The position numbers were made by a program, and so were the translations under genes. Shown in pieces: positions 31,128-42,430 of a DNA stretch of 64,000 bases. The stretch spans positions 76,433,697 to 76,497,696 of the forward strand of contig NC_080546.1 in NCBI RefSeq assembly GCF_028640845.1, in the 5' to 3' direction. The notes under the pieces were generated by a model. It was not told the origin of the DNA, ran no database searches, and saw nothing but the letters and a program-made list of their open reading frames with translations. The first letter of the stretch is position 1. Every line of letters begins with the position of its first letter. Origin of the DNA: Ahaetulla prasina. Lineage: Eukaryota > Chordata > Lepidosauria > Squamata > Colubridae.

Positions 31128-31720
31128 CCTGAAATTTTGCTTACTTGATGAAAAATAATTTGTTCCTATTGAGTGAGGTAGGTATCTATGAAAATTTGTA
31201 AATTTGTATCTATAAAATAAAAATTTGTACTATTCAAAGAATCATTTAAAAATAAAAATAACAGAATATACGGTTGACATTTTTTTTGGTGTACAAGAGC
31301 TAAACTTTCAAAGAGATCCTTTATAGTTATAGTGGGAGAGTTCAACTCTTCTAACATTTGCTGGAATTCTAACTCAGCTAAGAATTAGACGGCCAATAAA
31401 TCATGGTGCCCTTTTTCTAACAATTTCATTTGTCAGAAACTTGAAGAAGGAACAAGAAGATGGGGTCTCTAACCCAGACCTTACCTCAGGAGAGAGGAAT
31501 TGGTTGAAGAAGTGAAAGTGACTACAACCTTCATAAAAAAAATATTCATGTCATCCTTGAGTTCATTGTATCAAAGGAAGGAGGGATGCAAGAGTCAAAG
31601 CTGTATACTGGCTTTCAGAAGAGCGCATTTTGGTGAATTCAGATTAAAAGGAGGTCCGATCCAGTAGCTTGAAATCCTAAGGGGGAAAAAAACATCCAGG
31701 GAGGATTGGAAACCTGTAGT
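31128..31720. other. No recognisable feature
   Basis: AT-rich; nothing supported. Confidence 0.5.
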
Positions 31721-31728
31721 GTTATTTC

Positions 31729-31886
31729 CAGTGGTAGGTTGCTCCTGGTTCGGTCCGGTTCTATAGAACCGGTAGCAAAACTGGCGGGAGGCTCTGCCAA
31801 CCCGCCACGACGTCATCATGGGTGATCTGCGCATGCGCGCGCTCCCACTGTGAACTGATAGTAAAGATAAGTGGAACCCACCCCTG
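31729..31886. mobile_element. Short hAT-type element, subtype b
   Basis: 158 bp, 'cagtggtaggttgctcctgg' to 'ggaacccacccctg'. 'gttatttc'/'tttatttc' flanks (7 of 8). CpG-rich centre with 'ctgcgcatgcgcgc'. Confidence 0.9.
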
Positions 31887-31927
31887 TTTATTTCAATTCC
31901 TCCTTGAACAAAAGAACAAAAGGGAGA

Positions 31928-32010
31928 CATTCGGAGTATAAGACGCACCCAGATTTTCACCGTCTTTTTTGGGGGAAAAAGGTGCATCTTAGACTCCAAA
32001 AAATACGCTA
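31928..32010. mobile_element. Small palindromic MITE
   Basis: About 80 bp. 'ggagtataagacgcaccc' faces the inverse of 'ggtgcatcttagactcc', with a C- and T-rich loop. Looks like a minimal TIR element; superfamily unknown. Confidence 0.6.
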
Positions 32011-32512
32011 GGTTCTGGCTAGTGCAGCAGTTATAGTTAACTGAATGAAGTGAGATAAATCAGGGATCCCTTAAAACAATGTGCAATGGAACTGAGAAGA
32101 GGTAACCCAGAATTTCCAAAAAGTGCTATATTGAAGACGTCACTCTCCCTTTTAGACTTTTAGACTTTTTTTAGACCTTTTAGACTTTTAGAGTGAGAGC
32201 AAAATTGCAAGAGGCAACAAGTTGACAGAGTGCCCATTTCTATAGAAAGTCTTAGTTTGGGAATAAGACAATAGGAAAGATTTCTGTATTGTGTTGGGTA
32301 TAGGCGGTGTCTCGGCAGTTTGTTTCTTTTCCTTTTTAAAAAATCATTCTGCTACTTAATGGGCATTTGCTTTCTTGCTCTCTGTAAGGGATATGAAGCC
32401 TGATATTTTCCTACTTCCTGTATCTACAGTCATTCAGTTATTATATAGATACAGGAAGAAAGGAGAGCTGTGTCTCTGCAAACAGCATAGCATCTGGGCA
32501 TCTTCTGCATTT
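32011..32512. other. No recognisable feature
   Basis: Contains short repeats of 'ttttagactttt' near 32150-32192 and an imperfect palindrome around 'tatctacagtcattcag' near 32420. Otherwise unassigned. Confidence 0.5.
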
Positions 32513-32945
32513 AGAATAGAATAGACTAACAGACTTGGAAGGGACCTTGGAGGTCTTCTAATCCAACCTCCTGCTTAGCCAGGAAACCCTACACTACTTC
32601 AGACAAATGATTATCCAACATCTTCTTAAAAACTTCCAGTGTTGGAACATTCGCAACTTCTGGAAGCAAGTTGTCCCACTGATTAATTCTTCTAACTGTC
32701 AGGAAATTTCTCCTTGGTTCTAAGTTGCTTCTCTCCTTGATTAGTTTCCACCCATTGCTTCTTGTCCTGCCCTCAGGTGCTTTGGAGAATAGCTTGACTC
32801 CTTCTTCTTTGTAGCAGCCCCTGAGATATTGGAACTGCTATCTTGTCTCCCCTAGTCCTTCTTTTCATTAAACTAGACATACCCAGTCCCTGCAACCGTT
32901 CTTTATATGTTTTAGCCTCCAGTCCCCTGATCATCTTTGATTAGG
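32513..32945 (-). mobile_element. CR1 LINE 3' end
   Basis: The 3' end at the left, 'acttggaagggaccttggag', is preceded by an (AATAG)-like tail. The C-terminal domain region runs to 'cccctgatcatctttga'. 5' truncation coincides with a fold-back (32915-33000). Confidence 0.87.
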
Positions 32946-33005
32946 GGACTGGAGATTATCTTTGATTAGGGAACTTTGATTAGGGGACTGGAGTAAGATC
33001 ATCTT
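32915..33005. repeat. Fold-back at the CR1 5' break
   Basis: 'ctccagtcccctgatcatct' is followed by 'ttgattaggggactggag' in inverse, then the same words again, giving two short inverted copies of the CR1 edge. Confidence 0.8.
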
Positions 33006-33064
33006 ACATTTAACAAAGTAAGTCTGATTCTTTCCCCTTGAGAGCTGTTAAGCATTGTCCAATC

Positions 33065-33292
33065 CAGTGGTGAAATGTAAAATTGGTTACTACTGGTTCT
33101 GTGGGAGTGGCTTGGTGGTGGGGGTAATGTGACAGGGTGGACGTGGCCAACTTTTTTTTTTACTTTTAAACCTTTTTTTTACAACCTCTTCGGCTGAAAA
33201 AATGCTTTTAAAAGACTCTGACAATCCCAGCTGAGCTGCGCGATCATCAGAGGTTTTTTTTTTTACCTTTAAAGCATTTTTTTGGCCGAAAA
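33065..33292. mobile_element. Long hAT-type element, subtype e, truncated
   Basis: 'cagtggtgaaatgtaaaatt' at the left. It matches 28658 onward, including 'acaacctcttcggctgaaaa', and is lost after about 33292. No 3' end. Confidence 0.82.
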
Positions 33293-33654
33293 TATCTCAT
33301 GAAAGCTTTAAAACTATGACAGGGTCTTGTAAATTACCTCACGTCCAAAAAAATAAAAAAATAAACAGAATTGCCAAAGTAAATATTCAAGAATTATTAC
33401 AGAATTCAAAAATGACAGAATAGACTTTTACAGAAGTGCAAGGACATCCAACACAGCTTCAGAAGTTGTTTCTTCAAGCAGAAGTTTGAATTTTATAGAC
33501 TGAATAGTAAGAGTCATATACTCTCCAGTTGGTGCTCCAATTATGATATTCGTATCATTCTTTCTAATCTCCATAAGATTTAGGAAGAGCATGAATGCAG
33601 AGGAACAGATGGCAACTCCTCAAGAAGTGATCGCTGGACCCCAAGATACTGGAC
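33293..33654. other. No recognisable feature
   Basis: AT-rich; nothing supported. Confidence 0.5.
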
Positions 33655-34126
33655 ACCTTTCATCCTTACGGGACCGTCTGCTGCCACCGAATGCCTCCCA
33701 CCGACCCGTGCGCTCCCACAGGGAGGGACTCCTCAGGGTGCCGTCAGCTAGGCAGTGCCGACTGGCGACGCCCAGGGGAAGGGCCTTTTCTGTGGGGGCT
33801 CCCACCCTCTGGAACGAGCTTCCCCCAGGACTTCGTCAACTTCCTGACCTTCGGACCTTCCGCCGCGAGCTTAAGACACATCTATTTATTTGCGCAGGAC
33901 TGGACTAGATTCTTAAATTTTAATGGTTTAAATTTTAGATTTGGTTTTAACTTGGGGTTTTATTATTTATGTCTATTTTAAATATTCGGCCTATTTAATA
34001 AGTTTTTTAGATTAATGTTTTACTGTGTATATTTATGTTGCTTTTAGATGGCTGTACACCGCCCTGAGTCCCTAGGGAGATAGGGCGGTATAAAAATATG
34101 AATAAATAAATAAATAAATAAATAAT
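33655..34126 (+). mobile_element. L2-like LINE 3' end with intact C-terminal frame
   Basis: The frame ending at 33908 (LINE part from about 33660) reads 'HRPVRSHREGLLRVPSARQC' and 'RAFSVGAPTLWNELPPGLRQ'. The 3' UTR ends 'acaccgccctgagtccctag' plus (AAAT)n. Very close to the copies at 6187 and 50135 in reverse. Confidence 0.88.
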
Positions 34127-34279
34127 CCAGTCTCCCCTTTTTGGAGATGGCGATTGAGCAGGTGGTTGCACAGTAGTTTCAGAGGACCTCGAATGAAGTG
34201 AATTACCAGAATCTTTTTTTAGTTAGTGTTCGGATCTAGATATGTAATAAAAATAGCATTCATTGTTCTTTTGGAGGCT

Positions 34280-34830
34280 GTCATGGGTGGGATGGTGGCT
34301 ATGCATCTGTCCCTTACTTGATTATTTGGAGACTTCCAATACCATTGACAATGGTATCCTTCTGGATGTGCTCATAAACTGGGTGGGCGGGCACCAAATA
34401 TGCTGCTTGTTGGTGAGGTGGCGCAATGGTTAGAGTGCAGTACTGCAGGCTACTTCAGCTGACTGCTAGCTGCAGTTCAGCAGTGCAAATCTCACCGGCT
34501 CAAGGTTGACTCAGCCTTCCATCCTTCTGAGATCGGTAAAATGAGGACCCAGATGGTTGGGGGCAATATGCTGACTCTGTAAACCACTTAGAGAGGGCTG
34601 TAAAAGCACTGTGAAGTGATATATAAGTCTAAGTGCTATTGCTGTTGTTCACCTCCTTTGCATGGAGTTGGTTCCAGCTAGTGGTGATTTCAGAAGAAGA
34701 CCTTATTTTTTCCTCTCCTATTCAACATTTACATGTGACTTCTGGGTGAGCTCATCTGTCACCATGGGGTGAAGTATCACTGCTGAATATTCTCAATTGT
34801 ATATCTTTGCCTTGGGTGAATTATTATTTT
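34280..34830 (+). mobile_element. Old L2-like LINE, RT region, split by SINE C
   Basis: Broken plus frames show 'NTIDNGILLDVLINWVGG' before the SINE and 'FPLLFNIYM' with 'HHGVKYHC' after it, which matches the order in the L2-like RT at 62500-63450. Much more decayed than the other L2-like copies. Confidence 0.65.
34412..34650 (+). mobile_element. SINE family C, complete
   Basis: tRNA-like head with A box 'gcgcaatggttagagtgc' and B-box region 'agtgcaaatctcaccgg'. The body shares 'aaggttgactcagccttcca' and 'aaaatgaggacccagat' with SINE family A, but the 3' tail differs: 'cacttagagagggctgtaaa'. So A and C are related SINEs with different tails. Confidence 0.9.
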
Positions 34831-35593
34831 TGCTTTTTTCCAACTCATATAATCTCTTTTTGATTCTAGCTTCATTTAAGGATTTTAATATTTAATACCT
34901 CATTTATTATTTGTGGACATTTTTATGTGATATAAGTTTAAACTATGCAATAGCCTAAAACTTGATTAATTTTTGATATAAATAAAATAAATTTAATTCC
35001 TGATGCCCATTGAGATATTGAAAGAGAGATTTTACTTCATGTGTGTGTGCATACCTACATATACACAAAAATATAATGAAAAAAAAGGGTCTGCATAACT
35101 TCACGATATAAATTCAAAGAGAGGGAGTGATGGAGACAGCAGGTAAATTTTCTCATGCGTGAAACAATTGCAAGAAATTTCACCAAATTGTTTAATTCAT
35201 CATTCTTTCCTTTTGTTTTAAGAAGCCTAATTCAAATGCTGCCAGGCAAATCAGATCATATTTCCATTGATTAATAATTATCTTGGGGGGATATCCCTAA
35301 GTTGTTAACTTTTGGGTACCTTGATAAAGTTCAAAGACTGCAGATATCACCAAGCAGAGCATATACATTCTTAATTACAAATGATTGCTCTAAAGTCCTG
35401 ATATTAATTTGGTCAATTTAACCACATCATATAATGTTAGAACAGGTCCAAAAGAACTTACAAAAAAGCATGAACAGCTCAGAGAGAGGACCAAATATTT
35501 TATCAACTCCCTGCTACGGTGTCTCCAAAAAATTAAACTTTAAAAATAGGACAAAATGAAAGTATGATTTGTTTTGATGTCAGAGCATTCATT
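34831..35593. other. No recognisable feature
   Basis: AT-rich; nothing supported. Confidence 0.5.
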
Positions 35594-36065
35594 AATAATA
35601 ATAATAATAACAACAGAGTTGGAAGGGACCTTGGAGGTTTTCTAGTCCAACCCCCTGCCCAGGCAGGAAACCCTACACCATCTCAGAAAGATGGTTATCC
35701 AACATTTTCTTACAAATTTCCACTGTTGGAGCATTCATAACTTCTGCAGGCAAGTTGTTCCACTTATTGATTGTTCTAACTGTCAGGAAATTTCTCCTTA
35801 GTTCTAAGTTGCTTCTTTCTTTGATCAGTTTCCACCCATTGCTTCTTGTTTTACCCTTAGGTGCTTTGGAGAACAGCCCGACTCCGTCTTCTTTGTGGCA
35901 ACCCTGAGATATTGGAACACTGCTATCATGTTTCCCCTAGTCCTTCTTTTTATTAAACTAGACATACCCAGTTCCTGCAACCGTTCTTCATATGTTTTAG
36001 CCTCCAGTCCCCTAATCATCTTTGTTGCTCTTCTCTGCACTCTTTCTAGAGTCTCAGCTATATCC
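35594..36065 (-). mobile_element. CR1 LINE 3' end with (AAT)n tail
   Basis: The minus-strand frame 35825-36067 reads 'VQRRATKMIRGLEAKTYEER', 'LQELGMSSLIKRRTRG' and 'MIAVFQYLR', the CR1 ORF2 C-terminal region. The 3' end and an AAT-type tail are at the left (35594-35612). Confidence 0.9.
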
Positions 36066-36125
36066 ATAGATCTGGAACTGGTGAAAAAGAATCCATGATA
36101 GCAGTACTACACAACACACTTGACC

Positions 36126-36307
36126 CAGGGTTGGGTTCTATTTACCTTTACTACCAGTTTGCATTGTGCCCGTGCCCGTGCTCTTCTGCGTATGCAGAAG
36201 AGTTTTGATGATGTTTGCATCAGTGGGTAGAGCTTCTCACCGGTTTTACTACCGGTAGTACTACCAGTTCTTTAGAACCGGTCCAAACTGGGGCCAATCC
36301 ACCATTG
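36126..36307. mobile_element. Short hAT-type element, subtype b
   Basis: 182 bp, 'cagggttgggttctatttac' to 'ggccaatccaccattg'. Flanks 'acttgacc'/'acctgacc' (7 of 8). Confidence 0.88.
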
Positions 36308-36409
36308 ACCTGACCTAGCAAAATACTCAGAATCATGGATTTATAATTCTTATTAAATGAACAGTGCAAAGAAATAGAAGAAAACAATAGAATAGGGAGG
36401 ATCTGAAAT

Positions 36410-37825
36410 CTCTTCAAGAAAATTGGAGATATGAAAGGAATGTTTCATGCAAAGATGGGCATGATAAAGGACCAAAATGGCAGGGACCTAAAAGAGGCAG
36501 AAGAGATTAAGAAGAAGTGGCAAAATTAAACAGAAGAACTATACAAGAATGAACTTAACATCCTTGATAACCATGACAGGATGGTCACTGACCTCGAGCC
36601 AGACATCCTAGAATATGAAGTCAAATGGGCCTTAGGAAATCTGAGCAACAACAAAGCTAATAGAGGTGACAGTATTCTAGCTGAGCTATTCAAAATCTTA
36701 AAAGACGATGCAGTAAAAGTGCTACACTCAATTTGCCAGTGAATTTGGAAAACACAACAGTGGCCACAGGATTGGAAAAGGTCAGTTTACATTCCAATTC
36801 CAAAGAAAGGCAATGCCAAAGAATGTTCAAACTATCACACCATTGCTCTATTTTACATGCTAGTAAAGTTATGCTTAAAATCCTACAAGCTAGGCTCCAG
36901 TACTATGTGGATTGAGAACTACCAGAAGTACAGGCAGGATTTCAAAGAGGCAGAGGAACTAGAGATCAAATTGCCAACATACACTGGATCATGGAAAAGC
37001 TAGAGAGTTCCAGAAAAACATCTACTTCTGCTTCATTGACTTTGATTGTGTGGATCACAACAAATTGTGGCAAGTTCTTAAAGAGATGGGAGTACCAGAC
37101 CATCTTATTTGTCTCCTGAGAAACTATATGTGGGTCAAGAAGCAACAGTGAGAACTGGACATGGAACCACTGATTGGTTTAAAATTGGGGAAAGAGTCCG
37201 GCACGGCTGTCGCCCTGCCTATTTAACTTATATGCATAGCACATCATGAAAAAGGCGGGGCTAGATGAATCAAAAGTTGGAATTAAGATTGCCGGGAGAA
37301 ATATCAACAACCTCAGATATCACTCTAATGTCAGAAAGTGAAGAGGAACTAAAGAGCCACTTGATGTGGGTGAAGAAGGAGAGTGCAAAAGTTGGCTTAA
37401 AACTCAATATTAAGAAAACTAAGATCATGGCATCTGTCCCTCTCAATTCCTGACAAATAGATGGGGAAGAAATGGAGGTAGTGACAGATTTTATTTTCCT
37501 GGTCTCCGCAGATGGGGACTGCAGCCAAGAAATTAAAAGACACTTGCTCCTGGGGAGGAAAGCTATGGCAAATCTAGATAGTTTAGAAGATGAAACTCAA
37601 ATACTTTGGCCACCTAATGAGAAAGAAGGGAAAACTGGGAAAGATTGAGGGCAAAAGAAGAAGGAGACGGCAGAGAATGAGGTGGCTGGATGAGTCACTG
37701 AAGAAGTAGGCGTGAGCTTAAATGGATTCCAGAGGATGGTAGAGGACAGGAAGGCCTGGAGGAACGTTGTCCATAGGGTCGCGATGGGTCGGACACGACT
37801 TTGCAACTAACAACAACAAACTCTA
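36410..37825 (+). mobile_element. BovB (RTE) LINE, 3' half
   Basis: Plus-strand RT pieces in broken frames: 'FHAKMGMIKDQNGRDLKEAE', 'NNKANRGDSILAELFKIL' and 'WPQDWKRSVYIPIPKKGNAK' (36440-36810). The 3' end at 37770-37815 is 'gggtcgcgatgggtcggaca' plus 'caactaacaacaacaaa'. Internal deletions, for example near 37545-37590. BovB is known for horizontal spread among vertebrates and is abundant in squamates. Confidence 0.92.
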
Positions 37826-37830
37826 TTATT

Positions 37831-38669
37831 ATACTATGTAATAAATACCTTACATAGATTACTGTATTATCTCATACTGTATTATGAGATTGATATATAT
37901 TGTAAATAATTTTGATACATCTTGCATATATAGTCTGATTTCTCTTCAGATCATACAAAACTTTTGCTCACTATATAATTTTTATAAGCCTGTCTTGTAC
38001 TGAGTTACAAGTGTGCAGTGAAAAAAAGCTAATAAACCTAATTTTTCATGAAGAAGAAAAAAATAAAAACAAAATGAATTGTAAACAAACAGATTTATCT
38101 ACTCCTGGATTTTATCTTAATAAAATCAGCTAAAACCAATAAAACCAACTGAAGCAACTTAAAGATCAGATATGTTTTTTTTAGGTATAGAATGAGATTA
38201 TTTTAACACCATTATATAAATAAATGATTAGGATGGAATCAATCATGGGGTATTTGCAAGTTCTCTAATTAATTTTTTAACAGGATTAAAGTGCTCAGAA
38301 GGATAAATACCAATATAAATATCGCTGACATCAGCCAGAGGAATGTAAGACAAATCAAAAGTTCTGAATCATTAAAATTTCTGCTGTAAAGAGTTTGCAG
38401 AGCAAATTTAGATGGAAAACTAATAATTGAAGGAAGGTTAGACGGTCTGAAAATGTTATTTTAGGTAATAAATTCCTTAGCATCCGTGTTTGTGCTTATG
38501 CAAATCTGCAGTTCCATGTATTTAAACTTTTTATGGTAAATAAAGACTAAAGGAATGATCTAGTTGCTTCACAGATTTGAGCAAGAAGAAAGCAATGCTG
38601 CAAGATTAGTACCAGGAACAGAGGAAAAAGACTAGTGAGAGAAATGGAATTATTTCTGTGAAAAATATA
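37831..38669. other. No recognisable feature
   Basis: AT-rich; nothing supported. Confidence 0.5.
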
Positions 38670-38677
38670 GCCTAAGT

Positions 38678-39444
38678 CAGAGGTCACCAACCTTTCGGAC
38701 CTCAGGGACCACTAAATTCATAATTTTAAATCCTGCGGACCACTAATATGATCTGCCTAATGACGGCTGGGTGAGCGTGGATAGGTGGTCATGTGACTGG
38801 GTGGGTATGGCCAACTCAATGTCACTCACGTTGAGGGGCACCTTGCCAGCCTCTACTCACCATTCCCTACCTGCACATCTGGGCTCCTTAGGGCCCCAAC
38901 AGGAAGCAGTTGTTGGAATTAAGCAGCCACCACAAGAAAGAGTTGGCAAAACAGCTCAGTTCAAATTGGATGTGACCAAGAAGGAGGCTCAGCAGAAGTA
39001 CCTCACTGAGGACTAGGAGCATAGGCTTTCCAAGCAGGGGGAAGACCTGCAGGAGTGCAAGGCCACGTACAGGCACCTGGAGGCTCAGCAGTCTGTGATG
39101 ATCAGCCAGTTCCAGGCTATGATGCAGTCCCACTGGAACAAGGCCCTCCGGCTCTTCTCCACCAGCAGCACTTCCCTCCAGCCTTTGCCCAAAGCCCCTA
39201 CCAGGAGGCCAAAGCAGACCACAATTCGGAATTTCTGCCCCCCTCTGACCCACACAAGAAGACCCCGAAGGGGGAGACTCTCTGCAGCAACACAAACATT
39301 CATTGCACGTATCCAGCTAAGGGGTCGTAGTTTGAGGACCCCTGATTTAGTGCAATATAAAAAATGCAAATAATTTTTCTGTGGGGCACCAAAATTTTCT
39401 CACGGACCATCAGTGGTCCATGGACCACCAGTTGGTGACCGCTG
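38678..39444. mobile_element. hAT-type element carrying a gene-like insert
   Basis: 767 bp. The ends 'cagaggtcaccaac' and the inverse of 'gttggtgaccgctg' are 14-bp TIRs with one mismatch. The 8-bp duplication is 'gcctaagt' (38670-38677) and 'gcctaaat' (39445-39452). The terminal 100 bp on each side are AT-rich and hAT-like; the centre is GC-richer and protein-like. Confidence 0.9.
38860..39290 (+). pseudogene. Captured coiled-coil gene fragment
   Basis: Across frames at 38890-39290 the plus strand reads like one decayed coding stretch: 'LLELSSHHKKELAKQL', then 'FKLDVTKKEAQQKYLTED', a stop at 39014-39016, 'EHRLSKQGEDLQECKATYRH' and 'VMISQFQAMMQSHWNKALRL'. The mix of E, K, L and Q with heptad-like spacing suggests a coiled coil. 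One frameshift and one stop separate the blocks. I do not recognise the parent gene. No intron is visible, so the source may have been an mRNA or a single exon. It is not a transposase. Confidence 0.6.
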
Positions 39445-39452
39445 GCCTAAAT

Positions 39453-39778
39453 AACTCTATATTTACTCTTCATATAACCTGAGCTAGCCCTGAGCTATTT
39501 AGCTGTGTAAGACACTTAGAAAGAGGAAGTACTGTATGTATGACACCTTTTCTGAGGAAATAATGCCAGACACTTAGTACATTCTGAGTTGGGTCAGGCT
39601 GACCCAAGCTAAATTAGAAGAAGGAAGGAAGATACTCTGTTCCAATTAATTGTTTTAGTTAAGGACATATTGAAAGGGTATTTTTACAAGGGAAATGCCC
39701 CTCCAAGGGGGAATTCTAAATCGGGAAAGATGTTGCTGAGAAAGCCAAAATGTTATGTAACGTCTGAAAAACAATGAT
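39453..39778. other. No recognisable feature
   Basis: Nothing supported. Confidence 0.5.
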
Positions 39779-39786
39779 AAATGGGA

Positions 39787-40116
39787 CAGTGGTGGGTTTC
39801 AATTTTTTTTACTACCGGTTCTGTGGGTGTGGCTTGATGGGCGTGGCTTGATGGGCGTGGCAGGAAAAGGATACTGTGAAATCTCCATTCCCACCCCACT
39901 CCAGGGGAAGGATACTATAAAATCTCCATTCCCACCCCACTCCAGGGGAAGGATACTGCAAAATCCCCATTTCCTCCTGATCAGCTGGGACTTTGGAGGC
40001 AGAGAATAGATGGGGGTGGGGCCAGTCAGAATTTTTACTACCGGTTCTCCGAACTACTCAAAATGTTTGCTACCAGTTCTCCAGAACTGGTCAGAACCTG
40101 CTGAAATCCATCTCTG
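39787..40116. mobile_element. Short hAT-type element, subtype a, with internal tandem
   Basis: 330 bp, 'cagtggtgggtttcaatttt' to 'tgaaatccatctctg'. Flanks 'aaatggga'/'aagtgggg' (6 of 8). The word 'ccccactccaggggaaggat' is tandemly repeated. Confidence 0.87.
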
Positions 40117-40232
40117 AAGTGGGGACGTTTTAATTGTTTTGCTGATTGCTTGAAAATGTATTTAAACCATGTATTCGGAGCTGTAAGATATTTTCTCTTC
40201 TTCATGAGAGAATCCTTTTGCAAAAGCTTATG

Positions 40233-40301
<69 letters not shown>

Positions 40302-40336
40302 TAGATATAGATATAGATATAGATATAGATATAGAT
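40233..40336. repeat. (GATA)n(GATATA)n microsatellite
   Basis: About 17 GATA units run directly into six units of the hexamer 'atagat'. Bkm-type motif. Confidence 0.95.
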
Positions 40337-41084
40337 CTTTTTAATAAATCTGCTTTTTATTTGTTCATGGTCTCTGTTTTACTTTTTATGAGGTATGTGT
40401 GTTTTTTTAAATCTCACAAATAGGATGGAAGGTCATCAAAGATTCATGGACCCTGAAGTTAATATTCTATAAATATTAAGATTTAAAGGTCTAGAATTAG
40501 CATTCTAGATCTGACTGTGAAGAAAGGAATCCAAGAGCACTAAGCACTGAAATCCTTATTCTACAGTCAGACAATTTCGGCCTAAATCATTCATGTGAGG
40601 AAATACAGTAAATTCCATTAGAATTGCTCACACCAATAAACTTCATTATAATAGCAAAGGTGCCAGAAGTTTTTCCAATTCTCTTCAGTAATTTCTATGT
40701 GCATTAAATGATTGATTTCAATGCCAAGTTGACAGGATAAATTTCCAGTCACATTTCAATTCACAGTCATTCCAACTTTAGGTTTACTTTTTTTTTCTTG
40801 CTCTTGTATTAAATTTATCCTGAAAAAGCTAGATAAAGATACCATCTTCTCATTAAAATCCAAAGAAGTAGAAATAAAGCAAGCTGCTCTTCTAATCCTC
40901 TTGTTCAGTGATATTTTGAAGACTTAATCACTCGAGTAAATCCATTAACTTTTCTCCGTATGTTGATCATTAAAAGCTTAAATGCATATTTTTTTATAAT
41001 TATTGGGCTACTTGCACTGCAGAGTGTCTCCAGGTTCTCAGACTAATAATGGCTGTGTTTTGTCGAAGACCTTGAAAGCATACG
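40337..41084. other. No recognisable feature
   Basis: AT-rich; nothing supported. Confidence 0.5.
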
Positions 41085-41092
41085 GTTTAAAG

Positions 41093-42246
41093 CAGGGGTG
41101 AAATCTAAAAATTTTCCCTACCGGTTCTGTGGGCGTGGCTTAATGGGTGGGCATGGCTTGGTGGTCAGATGACTGGGTGGGTGTGGCCAATAACAATAAA
41201 TAATAAAAATAATAAAGTATAAAAACAATAAGAGGTACAAAAAACCATCTTTCACACTTTACACACACACAACACAACACAACTGACTCACACACAATTA
41301 AAAGCAGCTGCAATTCACACTTCACACACTTCACACAGCCACAAAAAGTTCAAAAACCAATTTTCACACTTTACACACACACAACATACACAACACAACT
41401 CACACACACACACACAAAATGACACATAGATCTTTCTGAGATTTTGTGTGTTTGTGTAGTTAGAGTGAAACACTACAGAAACACACCAAATCTCAGAAAG
41501 CTGCACAAATATTTTATTTTATTATTTTATTTTATTTATATTTTTTAGATCAGGGATCTCCAACCTTAGTAACTTTTAAGATTTGTGGACTTCAATTCTC
41601 AGAGTTTCTCAGCCAGCAAAACAGGCAGTTTCAGTTGGTAGCAGATTCAGGCAGATGGATTTTACACAGGCATATTCATCTGCCTGAATCTGCTAGCAGC
41701 TGAAACTGCCTGTTTTGCTGATACTTTGCCAGCCCGAAAGGAGCAGGAATAAGGTAAGTGGGGAAGGGGCGATTGGGTGGGCATGGCCTGTTGTAAGAGG
41801 TTGTTACAAATGATTTGTTTATTCTGGGAAGTCGGGGGAGGGGTTGGTAAGGGAGAGGGAGGGGAAAGGGGAGGGGAAAGGGGAAAAAATTTTGTAAAAC
41901 TTTTTCAATTAAAAAAACAAAAACAAATGATTTTAAAAGCCTGTGAGGATCAGGAAAATCCTCTGGGATCACTAGAGGAAAAAAAGTTTTTAAAAGGCTC
42001 CTCTGACGATCCCATGAGGCTTGCCTCGTGGCCTCAAAGGCTTTTTTTTTACTTTTAAAGGCATGTTTTCAGCTGAAAAAAAAACTGCTTTTAAAAGTAA
42101 AAAAACCCAAAAACCTCTGCTGATGATGCGGCTCAGCAGAGGCGGGGGGGGGGGGCAGGGATTTTTGCTACCAGTTCTCCAAACCAGCAGCTGCCATCGC
42201 TACCAGATCGGGGGAGCCGGTCCGAACCAGGAGCATTTCACCCCTG
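41093..42246. mobile_element. 1.15-kb hAT-type element, subtype e, perfect 8-bp TSD
   Basis: 'caggggtgaaatctaaaaat' to 'gagcatttcacccctg'. 'gtttaaag' is duplicated at 41085-41092 and 42247-42254. The inside is composite: a CA-rich tract (41235-41420), half of a second-family palindromic element (41553-41620), a 100-bp hairpin (41617-41720), a purine tract (41835-41888) and the subtype-e right part. No transposase frame. Confidence 0.93.
41617..41720. repeat. Hairpin inside the hAT element
   Basis: Arms of about 42 bp ('agcaaaacaggcagtttcag...' and its inverse) around a loop of about 21 bp. Confidence 0.85.
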
Positions 42247-42430
42247 GTTTAAAGGTATTATTTAAGGTGCAAAGATTTTGGCTTGTAAAACAGCTCTATA
42301 AGAAAATACTGAAGTATAATTAGCATATGAAATGGCATTTAACATGAGCCTTCCTACACATATGCGTGTAATGCACATTGTGGGGTTTTTTTTAACTTTT
42401 GGTAATGTTTTTATTTTGTTTTATTTTACA

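Noticed and set aside
41140..41506. Cys/Val-rich minus frames
   Set aside because: Translation of the CA/GT-rich tract within the hAT element.
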